From: Cryomorphaceae bacterium
GTDB taxonomy: Bacteria; Bacteroidota; Bacteroidia; Flavobacteriales_D; Sanyastnellaceae
NCBI GenBank assembly: GCA_016124575.1
Contig: WGNM01000020.1
Coordinates: 1 to 64,000, forward strand
Direction: 5' to 3'
Length of the DNA stretch: 64,000 nt
Position numbers and translations under genes: made by a program. The notes under the pieces are model-generated. The model was not told where the DNA came from. It was given only the letters and a program-made list of their open reading frames with translations, and did not search any database. This document shows positions 63,234 to 64,000 of the stretch, piece after piece (within the stretch, counting starts at the first letter, position 1; every line of letters begins with the position of its first letter).

Positions 63234-64000
63234 ATGAAACGAATAATTAACACCCTACAGATTCTAAGCCTGCTCTTCGGATTCAGTATTGCTGCTTCTT
63301 CGCAGGTTATGCTTTTTCCTGTAACACCAGAAAATGGAATTCCTGAATCTCAGAACCTGGATTTTTCAGATAACAACTATCTCCCTGATTTAGGTTCACA
63401 GCCATCGGCCGTTGTTGCCGACAATGTCGCTCACACAACCATGTCGGGCGATTGGTTTGACCCTTCAATTTGGGATTGTGGGTGTATTCCCTTTGGTTCG
63501 TATGACATTTTTATTGAGAGCGGACATTCAGTGACCTTGGGCTTCAACAACCAGATTGTGAATCTCAGCATTGCCAATGGCGCAACACTTTCATGTTCTG
63601 AAGACATCAGCTACATGATCATTGTGAACGGCGATTGGGACAATCACGGTGAATTCAACGCCGGTAAAAGTCTGGTAAGCTTCGTAGGAAGCGAGTTGCA
63701 GCAAATAAGCGGCCTTTCTACATTTTACGACATCAATTTCCAGGGGAATCATACCATTGAAATACTTGGAAATGTAAATGTAGAGTCGAAGATGTATCTC
63801 AGCGATGCGACGGTGATAACAAACGACCGACTAATTTTAGCGAGCAAGGGAATAAATGACACAGCAAGTTTGGCTCCTGTATTAAGCGGCTCAATTGTCG
63901 GAAAAATAGGCGTGGAACGCGATGTAAATGCTGCATACAACGGATGGATCACCCTCGGATCACCATATCTAGATGCCATAGTAGAAGACTGGGATGATGA
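63234..64000 (+). CDS. Secreted surface protein, N-terminal part (partial at window end)
   Basis: Open from the ATG at 63234 to the window edge, 255 residues visible. Signal peptide about 1-23 (ends SSQ). Then VTPENGIPESQNLDFSDN, a GDWFDPSIWDCGCIPFGSYDIFI region with two Cys, and repeated beta strands (GHSVTLGF, NGDWDNHGEF, GNHTIEILGNVNV) that look like the right-handed beta-helix or head region of T9SS cargo. The motifs DPSIWDxG and FxxGxHTIEILGNV are common in such proteins. The C-terminal sorting domain, if present, is outside the window. Confidence 0.7.
   Translation, partial: MKRIINTLQILSLLFGFSIAASSQVMLFPVTPENGIPESQNLDFSDNNYLPDLGSQPSAVVADNVAHTTMSGDWFDPSIWDCGCIPFGSYDIFIESGHSVTLGFNNQIVNLSIANGATLSCSEDISYMIIVNGDWDNHGEFNAGKSLVSFVGSELQQISGLSTFYDINFQGNHTIEILGNVNVESKMYLSDATVITNDRLILASKGINDTASLAPVLSGSIVGKIGVERDVNAAYNGWITLGSPYLDAIVEDWDD

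Overview
This window looks like a chromosomal segment of a Bacteroidota bacterium, most likely from the Flavobacteriales. The evidence is proteins with type IX secretion (T9SS) sorting tails, a porG-uppS-bamA-skp-skp locus, a DUF4271-hemD-rnpA-S41 protease run, a purD gene next to DUF6341-like and DUF6427-like genes, and promoters of the Bacteroidota form (TTG, a gap of 19-21, then TAnnTTTG). I see no rRNA, tRNA or CRISPR array. The only mobile DNA is the last 41 codons of a transposase at the left edge.

Layout: 1-5.1 kb holds a transposase tail, an arginase-family ureohydrolase, a 35-residue Lys-rich protein, and a small lipoprotein coupled to a T9SS cargo protein. 5.2-13.6 kb holds a gamma carbonic anhydrase facing a long leftward cell-envelope block: CBS protein, nadK, porG, uppS, bamA, two Skp/OmpH chaperones and murI. 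13.7-16.7 kb runs rightward with pdxJ, an alpha/beta hydrolase and a lipoprotein di-haem cytochrome c peroxidase. 16.7-22.9 kb has a ClC channel, a candidate small RNA, a tandem universal stress protein, and a YfiR-TPR-SpoIIE phosphatase signalling operon. 22.9-28.7 kb has ferritin, a GbsR-type regulator with two downstream genes and paired candidate operators, kbl plus an FAD oxidoreductase, a G-rich hexanucleotide repeat, and an LD-carboxypeptidase. 28.8-33.9 kb has metG facing a light-repair operon made of a DUF2256 mini-protein, an Fe-S photolyase and a CRY-DASH-like photolyase. 33.9-41.1 kb is less familiar: an extracellular protein, a lipoprotein peptidase, a membrane protein, a histidine kinase broken by an in-frame TGA, its LuxR-type response regulator, and two unrecognised proteins. 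41.4-49 kb carries a KatG with a signal peptide, a T9SS protein, cydAB and asd. About 1.2 kb without a convincing gene follows. 50.2-64 kb carries a lamin-tail-domain surface protein, DUF4271-hemD-rnpA-S41, an O-antigen-ligase-like protein, two glycosyltransferases, purD with its two neighbours, and a surface protein cut by the window end.

Much of the content concerns envelope building and secretion (BamA, Skp, PorG, UppS, MurI, LD-carboxypeptidase, glycosyltransferases and at least two sorting-tail cargo proteins) and oxidative or light stress (KatG, cytochrome c peroxidase, ferritin, cytochrome bd, photolyases, Usp). The most notable non-gene observations are the nonsense codon in the kinase, a candidate small RNA with its own promoter and terminator, matched inverted repeats at two genes of a GbsR-type locus, a terminator that ends exactly at the murI start codon, a set of promoters placed so that the mRNA would begin at the ATG, and the hexanucleotide repeat before kbl. 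I found no clearly new multi-gene system. The kinase/regulator/unknown-gene cluster at 36-39 kb is the nearest candidate.
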